Shown piece after piece: positions 1-10,448 of a stretch of 64,000 bases of DNA (the stretch's first letter is position 1; each line of letters opens with the position of its first letter). Origin of the DNA: Planctomycetaceae bacterium (lineage in GTDB: Bacteria > Planctomycetota > Planctomycetia > Pirellulales > Pirellulaceae). Position numbers and translations under genes: made by a program. The notes below the pieces were generated by a model. That model was not told the origin of the DNA and ran no database searches. It saw only the letters and a program-made list of their open reading frames with translations. The DNA is taken from the NCBI GenBank assembly GCA_027487485.1, contig JAIYDN010000101.1, positions 92,128 through 156,127 on the forward strand, in the 5' to 3' direction.

Positions 1-2190
1 CTTGTTGAAGCGACTGCTTTCGATGGTGAGAACTTCATTCTTGATCGAGTAGGTCAAGTTGAGCCGTTCCAGCATCACGTTCAGTGCGCTCTTCAACGAG
101 ATGGAATTCCCTTTCAGGTCAAGCGTAATCGGTTGATCTACGGTGATCCCTTCCTCTGCAATCGATCGGTCATCGATCACAATCGTGATCCCGGTCATTT
201 CGGAGATGGTGTTCATCGCATCGGACAAAGGCCGGCGATCAAAGCTCGCTGAGAATTGTTCCGCCAGGCTTTCACGAATCTTTCGTTCGCGAGGGGACAT
301 TCTTGCGTCTGTTTTCGCCGAACGAAGTCTTGTCAAGTCCGACCAAGCCTTGACAGGAGGCATTTGCAATGGATTGTCTCCCGCAAATGGTGTACTTGAT
401 CGTTCAACGTCCGTCATCGCATCAGCAAATTTTTCTTGCTTCAGGGAACGAAGATCTTCGTTCTCTTCCACTCGGCTTTGGATCTTCGCCTTGTTGTAAA
501 GTACGGCTGCGATTTCGCTGTTCGGCTTGATCTCACTTACTTTCTTGGCGATCGCCTCGGCTTCTGGGAACCGACGATCATCAATCAGATCATTGTATTG
601 ATCGACAAGCGTTTGAACCTGAGCGTCTGTTTTGGCTTCCTTTATTGCATCTTGAAGGATTCGGTCTTCAATCTGCTTGTTCCGTTGATCCAGCTCGATG
701 GTTGACTTGTTTTCGTCTACCCAGGCTTGCATGTGAACCGTAACACGGTCGACCATGGTCAACAGATTTTTGCGTTGGACATTATCGACATCTGCTTGTG
801 CTACTCTTAGACGCAAGGTCTTGAGTTTATCTAGCGCTTCCATCGGTTTGTTCGCGCCTGCCATTCGTTCGGCATCTGCGATTTCGCCAGTGACCTCGGC
901 GAACCAACGTTGACGTTTGAGTTGGTTTTCTCGTCCTTCCGGAGTTGCTCCCTCGATAGCCTCTGGTTCATTACCAGCTCGGACTGTCGACTGCATGAAC
1001 GTTAGCTTGTCTCGAAGTTGTGCACGCGTTGGCTGGTCCAAGTCATCTCGTTTTTGCCATGCAGACTTAAACAAGCTGAGAGCGGTTTCATTGTCGCCAC
1101 TGGAAAGAGCTTTGATGCCCTTGTCGTAGAGCTCGACACCGGTTTCATCGGCATCATAGGAGGAAAGCACGCCACTTGCAGGTGCTACCCGCGATGCATC
1201 CATCGTCGGTTGATACAATCCTGATTGAACTGCTTCGGCCGGATTGGCACCTTGCGGTAGTTGAGCGGTTGCATTCTGGACACCACCGACGGGCATTTGA
1301 GCCGACGCGGCCATGACGGGCGAGCTGGTTCGCAATCGTTCAGCTCGGTCGATATCCAGTGCGACATTCCAAGGTCGCATCTGACCAGGTGCGAATTCGC
1401 TGTCAGGAACTCGTAATGAGTTGGCTTTTTCGATCAAGTTTCTGGCTGATGCAACATCACCTCGATCCAGTGCCATCTTGGCTTCTGCTGTCAAGCCAAC
1501 TGCTTGGTCACGCAAAGGATTAGGTGGCAGATTCGGTTGAGTTGCGACAGCGTTTGTGTTCGTGTTAGGCAAAGGAGGCAACATCGACGGTGGAAGGGTC
1601 GATGGAGGCAACGTAGCAGGAGGCAGCATGGACGGTTGACCGTTGGCTGCATTGGTCGGCTGCGTTGGTGTTGCGGCCATGAGTCCTGGATTGGATCCCG
1701 TTGCACTTGCGCCCGTTCGATTTCGAAGTGCGTTGGCAGCGCGGCTGTTTAGAACCGATCCGGTCTGCAACGAGGCCATCGCTTTATCAAGAGCTTGTTG
1801 ATTGAGCCCTCGTTCTAGGAATTGCTTTTTCGTTTGCTCCAACTCGGCTACCATCTCAGGGCTATTCTGAGCGGCGAGAGAGGCTTGAGCGAATGCTTGT
1901 GCAGCCGCATCATTCTTCCCTTCGCTTAAAGCAGCACGCGCCCGAATCAACAACGCTTTCGGAGTCACGGTTGGTTCCGTTGGAACCGAACGCGACAGCT
2001 CAGTGTTTTGAGCAGGGGCCGGCAAAGGAGGAAGACTTGGGCTTTGTGCCACCGCATCCGTTGCGGTGCATGAGATCGTTGCCACGACTCCAGCTGGCAC
2101 GATCAAGCCCAATGGCATTGAAACGGGCGCTGCTATCGCCGACACGGCGATCATAAGCCGTAATGTCCGAAGGGGGTTGAGGTGTTTCAA
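1..2190 (-). CDS. Secretin-like (type II/III secretion, GspD/PilQ-type) N-terminal protein, truncated at the left window edge
   Basis: Not in the ORF track because it is open at the edge. Reverse-strand translation from TTG at 2190 (AAAGGAG upstream) gives MKHLNPLRTLRLMIAVSAIAAPVSMPLG... with no stop to base 1, ending ...MTGITIVIDDRSIAEEGITVDQPITLDLKGNSISLKSALNVMLERLNLTYSIKNEVLTIESSRFNK, which resembles the STN/secretin N-domain of planctomycete secretins. Confidence 0.75.
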   Translation of the reverse strand, partial: MKHLNPLRTLRLMIAVSAIAAPVSMPLGLIVPAGVVATISCTATDAVAQSPSLPPLPAPAQNTELSRSVPTEPTVTPKALLIRARAALSEGKNDAAAQAFAQASLAAQNSPEMVAELEQTKKQFLERGLNQQALDKAMASLQTGSVLNSRAANALRNRTGASATGSNPGLMAATPTQPTNAANGQPSMLPPATLPPSTLPPSMLPPLPNTNTNAVATQPNLPPNPLRDQAVGLTAEAKMALDRGDVASARNLIEKANSLRVPDSEFAPGQMRPWNVALDIDRAERLRTSSPVMAASAQMPVGGVQNATAQLPQGANPAEAVQSGLYQPTMDASRVAPASGVLSSYDADETGVELYDKGIKALSSGDNETALSLFKSAWQKRDDLDQPTRAQLRDKLTFMQSTVRAGNEPEAIEGATPEGRENQLKRQRWFAEVTGEIADAERMAGANKPMEALDKLKTLRLRVAQADVDNVQRKNLLTMVDRVTVHMQAWVDENKSTIELDQRNKQIEDRILQDAIKEAKTDAQVQTLVDQYNDLIDDRRFPEAEAIAKKVSEIKPNSEIAAVLYNKAKIQSRVEENEDLRSLKQEKFADAMTDVERSSTPFAGDNPLQMPPVKAWSDLTRLRSAKTDARMSPRERKIRESLAEQFSASFDRRPLSDAMNTISEMTGITIVIDDRSIAEEGITVDQPITLDLKGNSISLKSALNVMLERLNLTYSIKNEVLTIESSRFNK

Positions 2191-2460
2191 TGCGACACTC
2201 CTTTATCGTTTGATCGCTCAGATTCCAAAAATACACTTTTCATGCATCGTTTGCAGACGGGGATCTTCATGTCTTGAACGTCGCTTCCATGCAACCATCA
2301 AGATATCGATCCCTGCCAACGAACTTTTAGTCCGCTCGCATCGGAATAAGGCTAAACCAGAACGCCGGTCAAGCCCAGTTTTCGATCCAATGGAACTTTT
2401 TTTCAAATAGTAAAATAGGGTAGCAAAAGCCTCTTATGCAGCCTTCCCAATTCACCTGTG

Positions 2461-3639
2461 CTACCGTCGAAGGGTACCACTGTTCGGCAACTGTCCCAGA
2501 GTTTGGAACGGGGCCGGTTGGCTTGCGCTATACGGTATGCCACGCATGCTGTTTGACGGTTGGCCCGCAGTTGCTGGAACGAATTGTTCGGTTCTCGGTG
2601 CTGGTGAGCTTGGTGTTGTGGCCACACGCGCTCCTGCATTTTGCTTCAATTGCTCGACGTAGTAACTGCTGGTGCTGGCCCCGATTGCGTTGTTAGTATC
2701 CGTCATGCCGACCGCACGATTTCCTTCTGGTTCGCTAGGATTGGATGGATTGATTGGTACCGTCGCCGATGCAGTTCGAACAGCGGAATCGATCGTGGAC
2801 CGAGATCCTGCGGCAGCGATCGTGGAAGACGAAGATACTCCGCGGGCTGCGGCTGTATAGGCTATTACCGCTCCTCCGCCATCACCTACCCAGGCGTTCC
2901 ATGCCGTTTGCAATTTGCCGATAAGCGGGTACTCATAAAACTCCTCCACGGCGGCAACCCAGTCTTCGGTTTCCATCCCTCGTTCTAGAAATTTCACGAA
3001 CTGACGAGGCCCACCTTGAGCAATCAAAAAGCAAGAAAGGCTGTATCCCTGAGCATACAAAGGCATGATGTCGGGCGGGTACTCGCGAAGGGAAAACAGA
3101 ACCGCAAAAGGTATGCCTCGTCCTTCGCTTAAGTAGCGAACGAGCATGTGATCGTGCTTGCTGCGTTCGCTGACATGTTCCACCGTGGTGCACGCTCCCT
3201 CATCGGCCCAACGTGGGATTGGCTTCCCCAATGCTGAGAAGTGACTGGCTAGGATGGTGTGTGTGATTTCGTGCGGAAGAACACTGTCCAAAATGCGTTC
3301 TACCGAACCAGAGACGGTCATTTGGAAGTTGGCCACGCCCCCTTCAGGGATCAGCGTGTATTTGGTCTCTCCATTTGCCAACATGTTTCCATCGTTGACA
3401 ATCAATGGGCAAGGTTGCGGCCAGTTAGGGATTTCTTGCCCAAGCCAATGGATGGCTAGTTCTTTTCTTGTTCGTTCGGCCTCCAAGGCTACCTGATTTG
3501 CAAGGGCTGCGTTTCTTGCGATGACTCGAAAATTCGGCGACGTCACACTTGCGCGGGGACTGACCATCATCTGAGCAACACTTGAAGTGCTCATCGAAAT
3601 CAAGGCAAACAAGCCAATTAAAATGCTTCGTGCATCCAT
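2461..3639 (-). CDS. Peptidase MA-like gluzincin (secreted HEXXH metalloprotease-like protein)
   Basis: ORF 392 aa, signal peptide, HEITH motif followed by RWADEGACTTVE (gluzincin-like Glu) and a low-complexity Ser/Pro/Ala C-terminus. Confidence 0.65.
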   Translation of the reverse strand: MDARSILIGLFALISMSTSSVAQMMVSPRASVTSPNFRVIARNAALANQVALEAERTRKELAIHWLGQEIPNWPQPCPLIVNDGNMLANGETKYTLIPEGGVANFQMTVSGSVERILDSVLPHEITHTILASHFSALGKPIPRWADEGACTTVEHVSERSKHDHMLVRYLSEGRGIPFAVLFSLREYPPDIMPLYAQGYSLSCFLIAQGGPRQFVKFLERGMETEDWVAAVEEFYEYPLIGKLQTAWNAWVGDGGGAVIAYTAAARGVSSSSTIAAAGSRSTIDSAVRTASATVPINPSNPSEPEGNRAVGMTDTNNAIGASTSSYYVEQLKQNAGARVATTPSSPAPRTEQFVPATAGQPSNSMRGIPYSASQPAPFQTLGQLPNSGTLRR

Positions 3640-3835
3640 GCAGAATCTTCTCCAAGATGGTGTGGATCGACTCGCATCGATCCAGGCTATTCAACAGGAA
3701 GCGGCCATGCATCCTGCATATTCGCTTCAGGGCCGGAGTCTAGGAAACCAGTCAAACTAGTCTCTAGGTCAATCTTGAGTGAAAGTTGCGAAAAAATCAG
3801 AAATGATTTCAGTCTGCTAGCAATCTATTCCGAGA

Positions 3836-5461
3836 TTGGAAGAACAAAGTACGAGCAATTCCCTTAACACGCCTCGACCCATGTTCTTGAAACGCAATCT
3901 TCGCATTGGAATTCGACGCGACGCAGTATTCATTGCAGCGCTTTGCACCGCTGCGCTTTTGGCTTTCTATGCTTACGTTGCTCGACTGAGCGATGTAACG
4001 CACGATGCCTTCCATGAAATGTCGCTTGTTCGTGAGTATTTTACGAGCGGTGTATTCCCGATGGGGGACGTATTTGCATTTACGCCAACAGTTTATCCCG
4101 TGGTACATCACGAATGGGGTACAGGGGTAGTACTTTACTTTGCTGCTGGCTGTAGTCCGCTGGGACTTGATGGAATGGCTATTCTGCGATCGTTGGTCAT
4201 CCTTGCAATTGCGTTAGCGCTGTACCGTGTGGCGCGCAACAACGGCGCGCACCCATTGATGGTTGCCGTGTGTGCGCCGATTTTATTCCCGCTTCTTTGG
4301 GTAGGATTCGCAACCGTTCGCGCTCAGATTTTTACGCTGCTGTTTATGTTGTTGCAGATGCTGTTACAACAATCCGATTGGCGAGGCAGTCGCAAGTGGG
4401 TCATTGCTTGGTTTGGACTATATGTGGTTTGGCTGAACATGCATGCCGGTTTCGTCGTGGGCCTTGCTATGCTGTTTCTTCACGTCGTGGAACGCTGGTT
4501 CCTTGCGATTTATGCCGATCGATCTTGGGAAGGAGTGCAGAAGGCTTACTTCCAATTGTGGCACCATTTTGGACTAATACCGTTGATTTGCTTTGGCATC
4601 TTGCTGAACCCTTGGGGCACTGCCTATGCGCCGTACTTGTATCGAGCCATCACGATGCCACGTCCGACCATGTTGGAATGGCAACCGCTGTGGATGACTC
4701 ATGACAGCACGACCGCGATGGCTGCATTTTTTCTGTCTGTGATAACTCTTGGGTATGTTGCTAAGAACCGACGATTCGATCGGCTTCGTGGTTGGCTATT
4801 TTGCTGCCTAGCGGCCTACATGGCCCTCAAGCATATTCGGCATGGTTCGCTTTACTCGATTGTTTGGATGGCATTGGTTCCAGGATGGCTAACACCCACA
4901 GTCTTTGGCCGATGCGCCATCGAATTTCTGACTTTATGGCGTCAAACCGCGATACGTTTCTCCATGGTGGTTGCGATTGCTTGCTCTAGTTTTGTTTGCT
5001 TTCATCCGCTTTGGAAAGCCACCCTACCAAGCCAGGATCCGGGGGCTGCGATGGTATATCCTGTGGGGGCGGTTCAGTTCCTGAAGTCACAGGATTTTCA
5101 AGGGAACGTTCTGACACCTTTCGCGAGCGGCGCCTATGTGTCTTGGATGTGCTATCCGCAGATACATGTTAGTATCGATGGGCGGTACGAGGTCGCGTAT
5201 CGCGATGATGTTTTGCCCAAGCATGATCTTTTCTATTCCGCAAAACCTGGCTGGGAATCGGTGCTTAGCGATTTCAAGGCCGACGCAGTTTTGATCCAAG
5301 TTTCCAGTCCTGCGTATCCGTTGCTTGGTACCCCTGGCACGAAGACGGAAGCATGGAAGAGGATTTATGAGGATCAGACGTTCGCTCTTTTTGCACCTGG
5401 TCATATGGATGTGACCGTGGCTGGAAAGCTTGTCAATTTGAAATCGGATGACAATCCTTAG
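3836..5461 (+). CDS. Multi-pass membrane protein, GT-C glycosyltransferase-like
   Basis: 541 aa ORF with many hydrophobic segments and a soluble C-terminal region (ISIDGRYEVAY...). The true start may be ATG 3881. Confidence 0.55.
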   Translation: MEEQSTSNSLNTPRPMFLKRNLRIGIRRDAVFIAALCTAALLAFYAYVARLSDVTHDAFHEMSLVREYFTSGVFPMGDVFAFTPTVYPVVHHEWGTGVVLYFAAGCSPLGLDGMAILRSLVILAIALALYRVARNNGAHPLMVAVCAPILFPLLWVGFATVRAQIFTLLFMLLQMLLQQSDWRGSRKWVIAWFGLYVVWLNMHAGFVVGLAMLFLHVVERWFLAIYADRSWEGVQKAYFQLWHHFGLIPLICFGILLNPWGTAYAPYLYRAITMPRPTMLEWQPLWMTHDSTTAMAAFFLSVITLGYVAKNRRFDRLRGWLFCCLAAYMALKHIRHGSLYSIVWMALVPGWLTPTVFGRCAIEFLTLWRQTAIRFSMVVAIACSSFVCFHPLWKATLPSQDPGAAMVYPVGAVQFLKSQDFQGNVLTPFASGAYVSWMCYPQIHVSIDGRYEVAYRDDVLPKHDLFYSAKPGWESVLSDFKADAVLIQVSSPAYPLLGTPGTKTEAWKRIYEDQTFALFAPGHMDVTVAGKLVNLKSDDNP

Positions 5462-5493
5462 CGATTTTCCCTTCATCGCTGAGAGTCGGCAAA

Positions 5494-5529
5494 GAGATGC
5501 GTCATCTCGTTCGCTTGTTTTGGCGAACG
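5494..5529. terminator. Two adjacent hairpins after the membrane protein gene (possible terminator)
   Basis: GAGATG-CGT-CATCTC (5494-5508) followed by CGTTCGC-N8-GCGAACG (5508-5529). No clear T tract. Confidence 0.3.
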
Positions 5530-5612
5530 ACTACGGGTAACATCGCGTTGGATATCGGGTGACACTCCCCAAAACGCCTTGCTTTCCATCAGCACCTCAG
5601 AGAAATCAATTT

Positions 5613-6188
5613 ATGAAAAACATCTTCAGCCGACATGCAATTGCTGGGTTTGTCATTGCGATGATCGTAGTCTTCATCGCTATCCCGCATGTGTCTGTAT
5701 CCACGGAACCGCAAGAAAACCAACCTCCGCAAAGGCTGCAGCAAGAACGACTGCAAGACCCTGAAAGCCAAGAAGTGCCGTCGCTGTCGCTGCCATTCAC
5801 ATTCGATCCAAAGCAAGCGACTGCTCCCTCACCTGCAGTACCTGCACTGACAGTACCAACCCCCGCAGTACCTGCACCAGCTCCCGATAGCGATATGCAA
5901 GCGGATCCGCTGTTCCTCGAGATTCAAAAGATGATACTCAGTGGACGCAAGAGCAAGTCGAATTTGAATGATGGTAACGGCACACCGGAGTCCTTGGAAT
6001 CCAAATTGCAAGTGGATGATGTTTCCTCCCATCGTTGGAACGCAGTGGAGTCGATGTTGCACGCTGCGCGGTTGCTAGAGCTTGATGCTGCCGCCCAGCT
6101 TGAAGATGGCGATATGGAACAAGCCTCGAAGGCAAAAACGATGTCAAAGCAACTTCGGCGACAGTGCCTCGACTTGCTTGGGAGATAA
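5613..6188 (+). CDS. Hypothetical secreted protein with Pro/Ala/Val-rich linker
   Basis: Likely start MKNIFSRHAIAGFVIAMIVVFIAI (signal anchor), then PAVPALTVPTPAVPAPAPD and a helical C-terminus. Confidence 0.55.
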   Translation: MKNIFSRHAIAGFVIAMIVVFIAIPHVSVSTEPQENQPPQRLQQERLQDPESQEVPSLSLPFTFDPKQATAPSPAVPALTVPTPAVPAPAPDSDMQADPLFLEIQKMILSGRKSKSNLNDGNGTPESLESKLQVDDVSSHRWNAVESMLHAARLLELDAAAQLEDGDMEQASKAKTMSKQLRRQCLDLLGR

Positions 6189-6216
6189 CTAGCGTACCGC
6201 GATAGATCGGGTTAAC

Positions 6217-7098
6217 TTACCGCATTCGCTCGATCAAAAATTGGTATGACTTTTCTGTGGCTTCTCGGTCAATGAAAGTCATCAGGTGTGCTTTATCGGG
6301 AACTACCAAGTATTCAAAATCTACCCCCTCGCGTTGGAGAGCTTCTTTCATGGATATTGACGATTGGGAGGGTACCAACCAATCCTTGCTGCCGTGAAAC
6401 AAAAATATGGGTGGGTCGTCGGGACTCACATGGGTGATGGGAGAAGCATCGGCATACTTCTTCTGGAAGGTTCGCCTAGGTCCTCCGAAAACTGGCTTTA
6501 GCAAATTGCTATCCAACGGAATCGAAGTCAGGTCGCAAGGGGCGCCACCTGCAACGCACGCTTTCAGACGCGGAACATCGGGGCTAGGGTCAGTCGCCAG
6601 TAGAGCCGCTAAATGACCGCCGGCCGAATAGCCCCACGAACCAATCGACGATGAGTCCACTTGCAATTCATCCGCATGTTCATGCATCCACTTTAGTGCC
6701 AATCGGCAGTCATCGATCTGGGCAGGAAACGGATGTTTCGGCGCAAGACGGTAGTTGATGGACATCACGACAAACCCAAGACTAGCTAGTCGCTTGGCAT
6801 GCCGAGCGTCGTTGCGTTTATCCCCCAACGTCCAAGCACCACCATGGATCAGCAACAATCCGGGTAGTTTTTCGCCATCGTTTAGCGTGCTCGGCTTTAA
6901 AATGTCGGCTCGATGCATGGGCTCGTCAGGCTGCCCATAAACAACGTTGTAATCAATCTGGATGTCGGCCGAACGCGATTTTTCCGAATCGGAATCGACC
7001 GGTTGTCCAACGGGTTGCCCCCAGGCGCTGGTCCACGTGGTCAGCAACAGAAACGCCGTGCAGACACTGCGCATCAAGTCTTTTTTTAATTTCGTCAT
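6217..7098 (-). CDS. Alpha/beta hydrolase (BD-FAE/esterase-lipase type)
   Basis: HGGAWTLGDKRNDA oxyanion motif, GYSAGGH nucleophile elbow, GSKDWLVP and DKAHLM for the Asp/His; signal peptide. Longer ORF start at 7164. Confidence 0.85.
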   Translation of the reverse strand: MTKLKKDLMRSVCTAFLLLTTWTSAWGQPVGQPVDSDSEKSRSADIQIDYNVVYGQPDEPMHRADILKPSTLNDGEKLPGLLLIHGGAWTLGDKRNDARHAKRLASLGFVVMSINYRLAPKHPFPAQIDDCRLALKWMHEHADELQVDSSSIGSWGYSAGGHLAALLATDPSPDVPRLKACVAGGAPCDLTSIPLDSNLLKPVFGGPRRTFQKKYADASPITHVSPDDPPIFLFHGSKDWLVPSQSSISMKEALQREGVDFEYLVVPDKAHLMTFIDREATEKSYQFLIERMR

Positions 7099-7286
7099 GA
7101 TATTGGCCTGCTGTGATTCCATCTTGGGGGGTGAGTCAGAAAAGGCAAGCTCATTGTATTCCATTGTCTAGCTTCGTCCCGCTTGCAGCAATGGTCAAAG
7201 GAGAGCATGATAGTTCTATCCGGGCCTTAATTCCTACCCGAAACGCTGCAAAAACCTCCCTCCCTTCCTCTCGGATTGATATTTCC

Positions 7287-10200
7287 ATGAAATCCTACTT
7301 CCAGCGAACCGCCCAGCAAGCTGCGATCCTTGAATTGAAGCGAGCGACTTCGTTGTTTTCGCTTTTCTTGCTTTTTTCCACCATTCTGAAAGTGGAATGC
7401 GTTTTCGGGGACGAGCCGAATCAGGCTTCGGCCCAAACACTTCGATTCAACAAGGAGGTGCGTCCGATATTGTCGAGTGCTTGTTATCGATGCCATGGCT
7501 TCGATGCGAAAACCCGACAAGCCGACCTTCGCCTGGATACCGCTGAAGGGGCTTTCCAAGTCCGCGATTCGGGGAAAGCCGCTATCGCCCCTGGAAATCT
7601 AACGGACAGTCTTATTTGGGAACGTATTGTATCGACCGACCCTGACTTGGTCATGCCACCCCCAAGCTCCAATCGGCAGCTGACCGAAGAAGAGAAGAAG
7701 ACGATTTCTCAATGGGTGGAGCAAGGGGCTGCGTTTGAAAAACATTGGGCCTTCGAACCCATTGTTGCACCCGCTTCACCCACCGAAACGATCGATCAAT
7801 TTCTTTCTAAGGAGCAACAGGCGAAAGGTCTTGAGGTACAGCCCATCGCGGATCCAGTCACTCAAGTGAGGCGTCTAGCATTCACTCTGACCGGTCTGCC
7901 ACCCGAGCTTGCAGATGTTGAGGCTTTTGTCGCTGACGCATCCCACGAACATTACAACCGACTGATCGATAAGTATCTTGCTTCTCCGCATTATGGCGAG
8001 GAGATGGCCAAGCATTGGTTGGACGTGGCTCGATATGGCGATACGCACGGTCTTCATTTAGATAACGAACGAAAGGCCTGGGGGTTTCGCGATTGGGTCG
8101 TCGACGCATTCAATCGCAATGTACCCTTTAATCAATTCACCATCGAGCAGCTTGCAGGTGACCTGCTTCCTAATCCAACTCAGTCGCAGCTGGTAGCCAC
8201 GGGCTTTAATCGATGCAATGTAACCACCAGCGAAGGTGGTGCCATTAACGACGAGTTCTTATTTCGTTACGCAGTGGACCGAACCAGCACCACGGTTCAG
8301 GCTTGGTTAGGTCTTACCGGCGGATGCGCGGTTTGTCATGACCACAAGTACGATCCGATCAGTACCAAAGAATTTTACTCCTTGTATGCATTCTTCTATA
8401 ACGCAGCTGATCCTGCGATGGACGGGAACACGGACACTACTTCTCCGTTCTTGCCGATACCTTCGGATGAACAACGCAGGGCTTTGGATGCTGCCCGACA
8501 ACGGGAATCTGATGCGTTGGAAACCCTGCGCAAGTTCGCATCTGCACGCGAAGTCATCGATGATGAATTGGAACGAAATGCTGCAAGTGTAACGTCGGCC
8601 CCCATGACATCGATCTGGATGGATGACCAATTCAATCCCGGGGCTGGAACTCGAAACACAACGCGCAATGAAACCGTTTGGAACAATGAAGGCGGAGTTC
8701 CCATGGGCCAGCGTTCGCTCCATCAAGAATTCGGGAATCGGCTGGAGCAAGTCGTAACGGGTGGACTGAGGCCTTTGTGGATTCCAGAGCAAGCTTCCCT
8801 GAAAGTATGGTTACGGACCGATCGCAACGAGCCACCGAAGGCGGCCTTCATCGAGATCCGTACCAACTCCACCACCAAGCAATTCGTTTGGAGCAATTCA
8901 GCCGCCGATGCGACGATTGCAGGTTTCGATCCAGCCCGAATCGTTGGACCATTGCCTCAACCTGGTAAGTGGACACTGCTAACGCTGCCTGTGTCGGATC
9001 TGTCCGTGGGTGATCGTGTTGCTGAACTGAAGCTTGGCTTGTTTGGCGGCATTTGCGATTGGGATGGGCTTGTTTGCAGTGGCATTCAACGTCCGAACGA
9101 TTTGTTGACCGCCGACTTGCAAACCTGGTGGAAAAGCGTCCAAGGTACCGATGTCCCATTTGCAGCAGGTGATCTGGCGAAGGCTCTGAAGGAAGGTCCA
9201 GAATCGGAGAGTGGCAAGAGCAAGCGAGACGAGGTCGCTCAGTTCTTCAGGATGTACATTTCCGAGGCGACAAGTCCATTGGTATTAAGCGCTAGGCAGC
9301 AGTGGTATTCCGAACAGGTGTCTCGCTCCATGCTGGAAAGTTCGATCGCTGGTACGTTTATTTACAACGATCTAGCGAAGCCGCGCGAGGCGTTTGTGAT
9401 GACTCGGGGGCAATACGATCAAAAGGGGGAACGCGTCTATCCGAATACACCGGCAGCGTTGCCAAGCTTGAGCAAGGATTCACAACGGGAGCAACCCAAT
9501 CGCCTGGATTTGGCCAAATGGTTGGTGTCCGACGAAAACCCGCTCACCGCACGAGTCACCATCAATCGACTTTGGCAGCAAGTATTTGGGGTCGGAATCG
9601 TCAAGACCAGCGATGACTTTGGATCGCAAGGTTCCCCACCTGTTCACCCAGAATTGCTAGATGCATTGGCCTTCCGGTACCGTGCTAATGGATGGAATAC
9701 CAAAGAAATGATGAAAGAGATGGTGCGATCCGATGCGTTCCGTCGATCGGCCACGGTGACTCCTGCTTCATGGAATATCGATCCTGAAAATCGCCATCTC
9801 GCCCGTGGGCCGCGCATTCGTTTAGATGCGGAACAAATTCGGGACAATGTTCTTGCCGTAAGTGGTTTGCTCAATCGGGCGATGGGTGGTCCTGGGGTAA
9901 AGGGATATCAACCATCAAATATCTGGGAACCCGTCGGATACGGAGATTCCAATACGCGATACTATGTCCAGGACCATGGAAATACTCTCTATCGACGCAG
10001 CCTTTACAGCTTTATCAAGCGAACCGCTCCACCGCCGTTCATGAGCAATTTCGATGCTCCCAATCGTGAACTGTTCTGCACGCGACGCGAACGAAGCAAT
10101 ACGCCGTTGCAAGCGCTACAATTGATGAACGACATCCAGTACGTGGAAGCAGCCCGAGTTTTAGCCGAGAGTGTTTTGTCCGATGCATCGATTCCAACGG

Positions 10201-10448
10201 AACGACGCATCCAACAGATTTTCCAGCTGTCTCTTTCTCGCGTTCCCACAACGACCGAACAAGAGGCGATGGCTATGGCGCTGTCCAAGTTTCAATCGCG
10301 TTTTCAGGATCAGCTCGAAGACGCAAAGAAATTGGTCTACGTGGGTGAAAAACCAACCAACTCGTTGATCCCAGTGCAAGATTTGGCAGCCTACACGCTG
10401 TTGGCCAACCTGGTTCTTAACTTGGACGAGACCGTGAATCGGAACTGA
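7287..10448 (+). CDS. PSCyt1/DUF1549/DUF1553 planctomycete cytochrome-type protein
   Basis: CYRCHGFD heme motif near the N-terminus, HWLDVARYGDTHG, GCAVCHDHKYDP, C-terminal NRELFCTRRERSNTPLQALQLMND. ATG 7287 chosen over the longer ORF start. Confidence 0.9.
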   Translation: MKSYFQRTAQQAAILELKRATSLFSLFLLFSTILKVECVFGDEPNQASAQTLRFNKEVRPILSSACYRCHGFDAKTRQADLRLDTAEGAFQVRDSGKAAIAPGNLTDSLIWERIVSTDPDLVMPPPSSNRQLTEEEKKTISQWVEQGAAFEKHWAFEPIVAPASPTETIDQFLSKEQQAKGLEVQPIADPVTQVRRLAFTLTGLPPELADVEAFVADASHEHYNRLIDKYLASPHYGEEMAKHWLDVARYGDTHGLHLDNERKAWGFRDWVVDAFNRNVPFNQFTIEQLAGDLLPNPTQSQLVATGFNRCNVTTSEGGAINDEFLFRYAVDRTSTTVQAWLGLTGGCAVCHDHKYDPISTKEFYSLYAFFYNAADPAMDGNTDTTSPFLPIPSDEQRRALDAARQRESDALETLRKFASAREVIDDELERNAASVTSAPMTSIWMDDQFNPGAGTRNTTRNETVWNNEGGVPMGQRSLHQEFGNRLEQVVTGGLRPLWIPEQASLKVWLRTDRNEPPKAAFIEIRTNSTTKQFVWSNSAADATIAGFDPARIVGPLPQPGKWTLLTLPVSDLSVGDRVAELKLGLFGGICDWDGLVCSGIQRPNDLLTADLQTWWKSVQGTDVPFAAGDLAKALKEGPESESGKSKRDEVAQFFRMYISEATSPLVLSARQQWYSEQVSRSMLESSIAGTFIYNDLAKPREAFVMTRGQYDQKGERVYPNTPAALPSLSKDSQREQPNRLDLAKWLVSDENPLTARVTINRLWQQVFGVGIVKTSDDFGSQGSPPVHPELLDALAFRYRANGWNTKEMMKEMVRSDAFRRSATVTPASWNIDPENRHLARGPRIRLDAEQIRDNVLAVSGLLNRAMGGPGVKGYQPSNIWEPVGYGDSNTRYYVQDHGNTLYRRSLYSFIKRTAPPPFMSNFDAPNRELFCTRRERSNTPLQALQLMNDIQYVEAARVLAESVLSDASIPTERRIQQIFQLSLSRVPTTTEQEAMAMALSKFQSRFQDQLEDAKKLVYVGEKPTNSLIPVQDLAAYTLLANLVLNLDETVNRN

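Noticed and set aside
1504-1752. 82-aa Arg-rich plus-strand ORF
   Set aside because: Antisense to the secretin-like gene; the Arg/Trp richness is a frame artefact of its Pro/Leu-rich repeats.
8307-8792. 161-aa minus-strand ORF
   Set aside because: Lies fully antisense to the strongly supported DUF1549/DUF1553 gene, with no recognisable domain.
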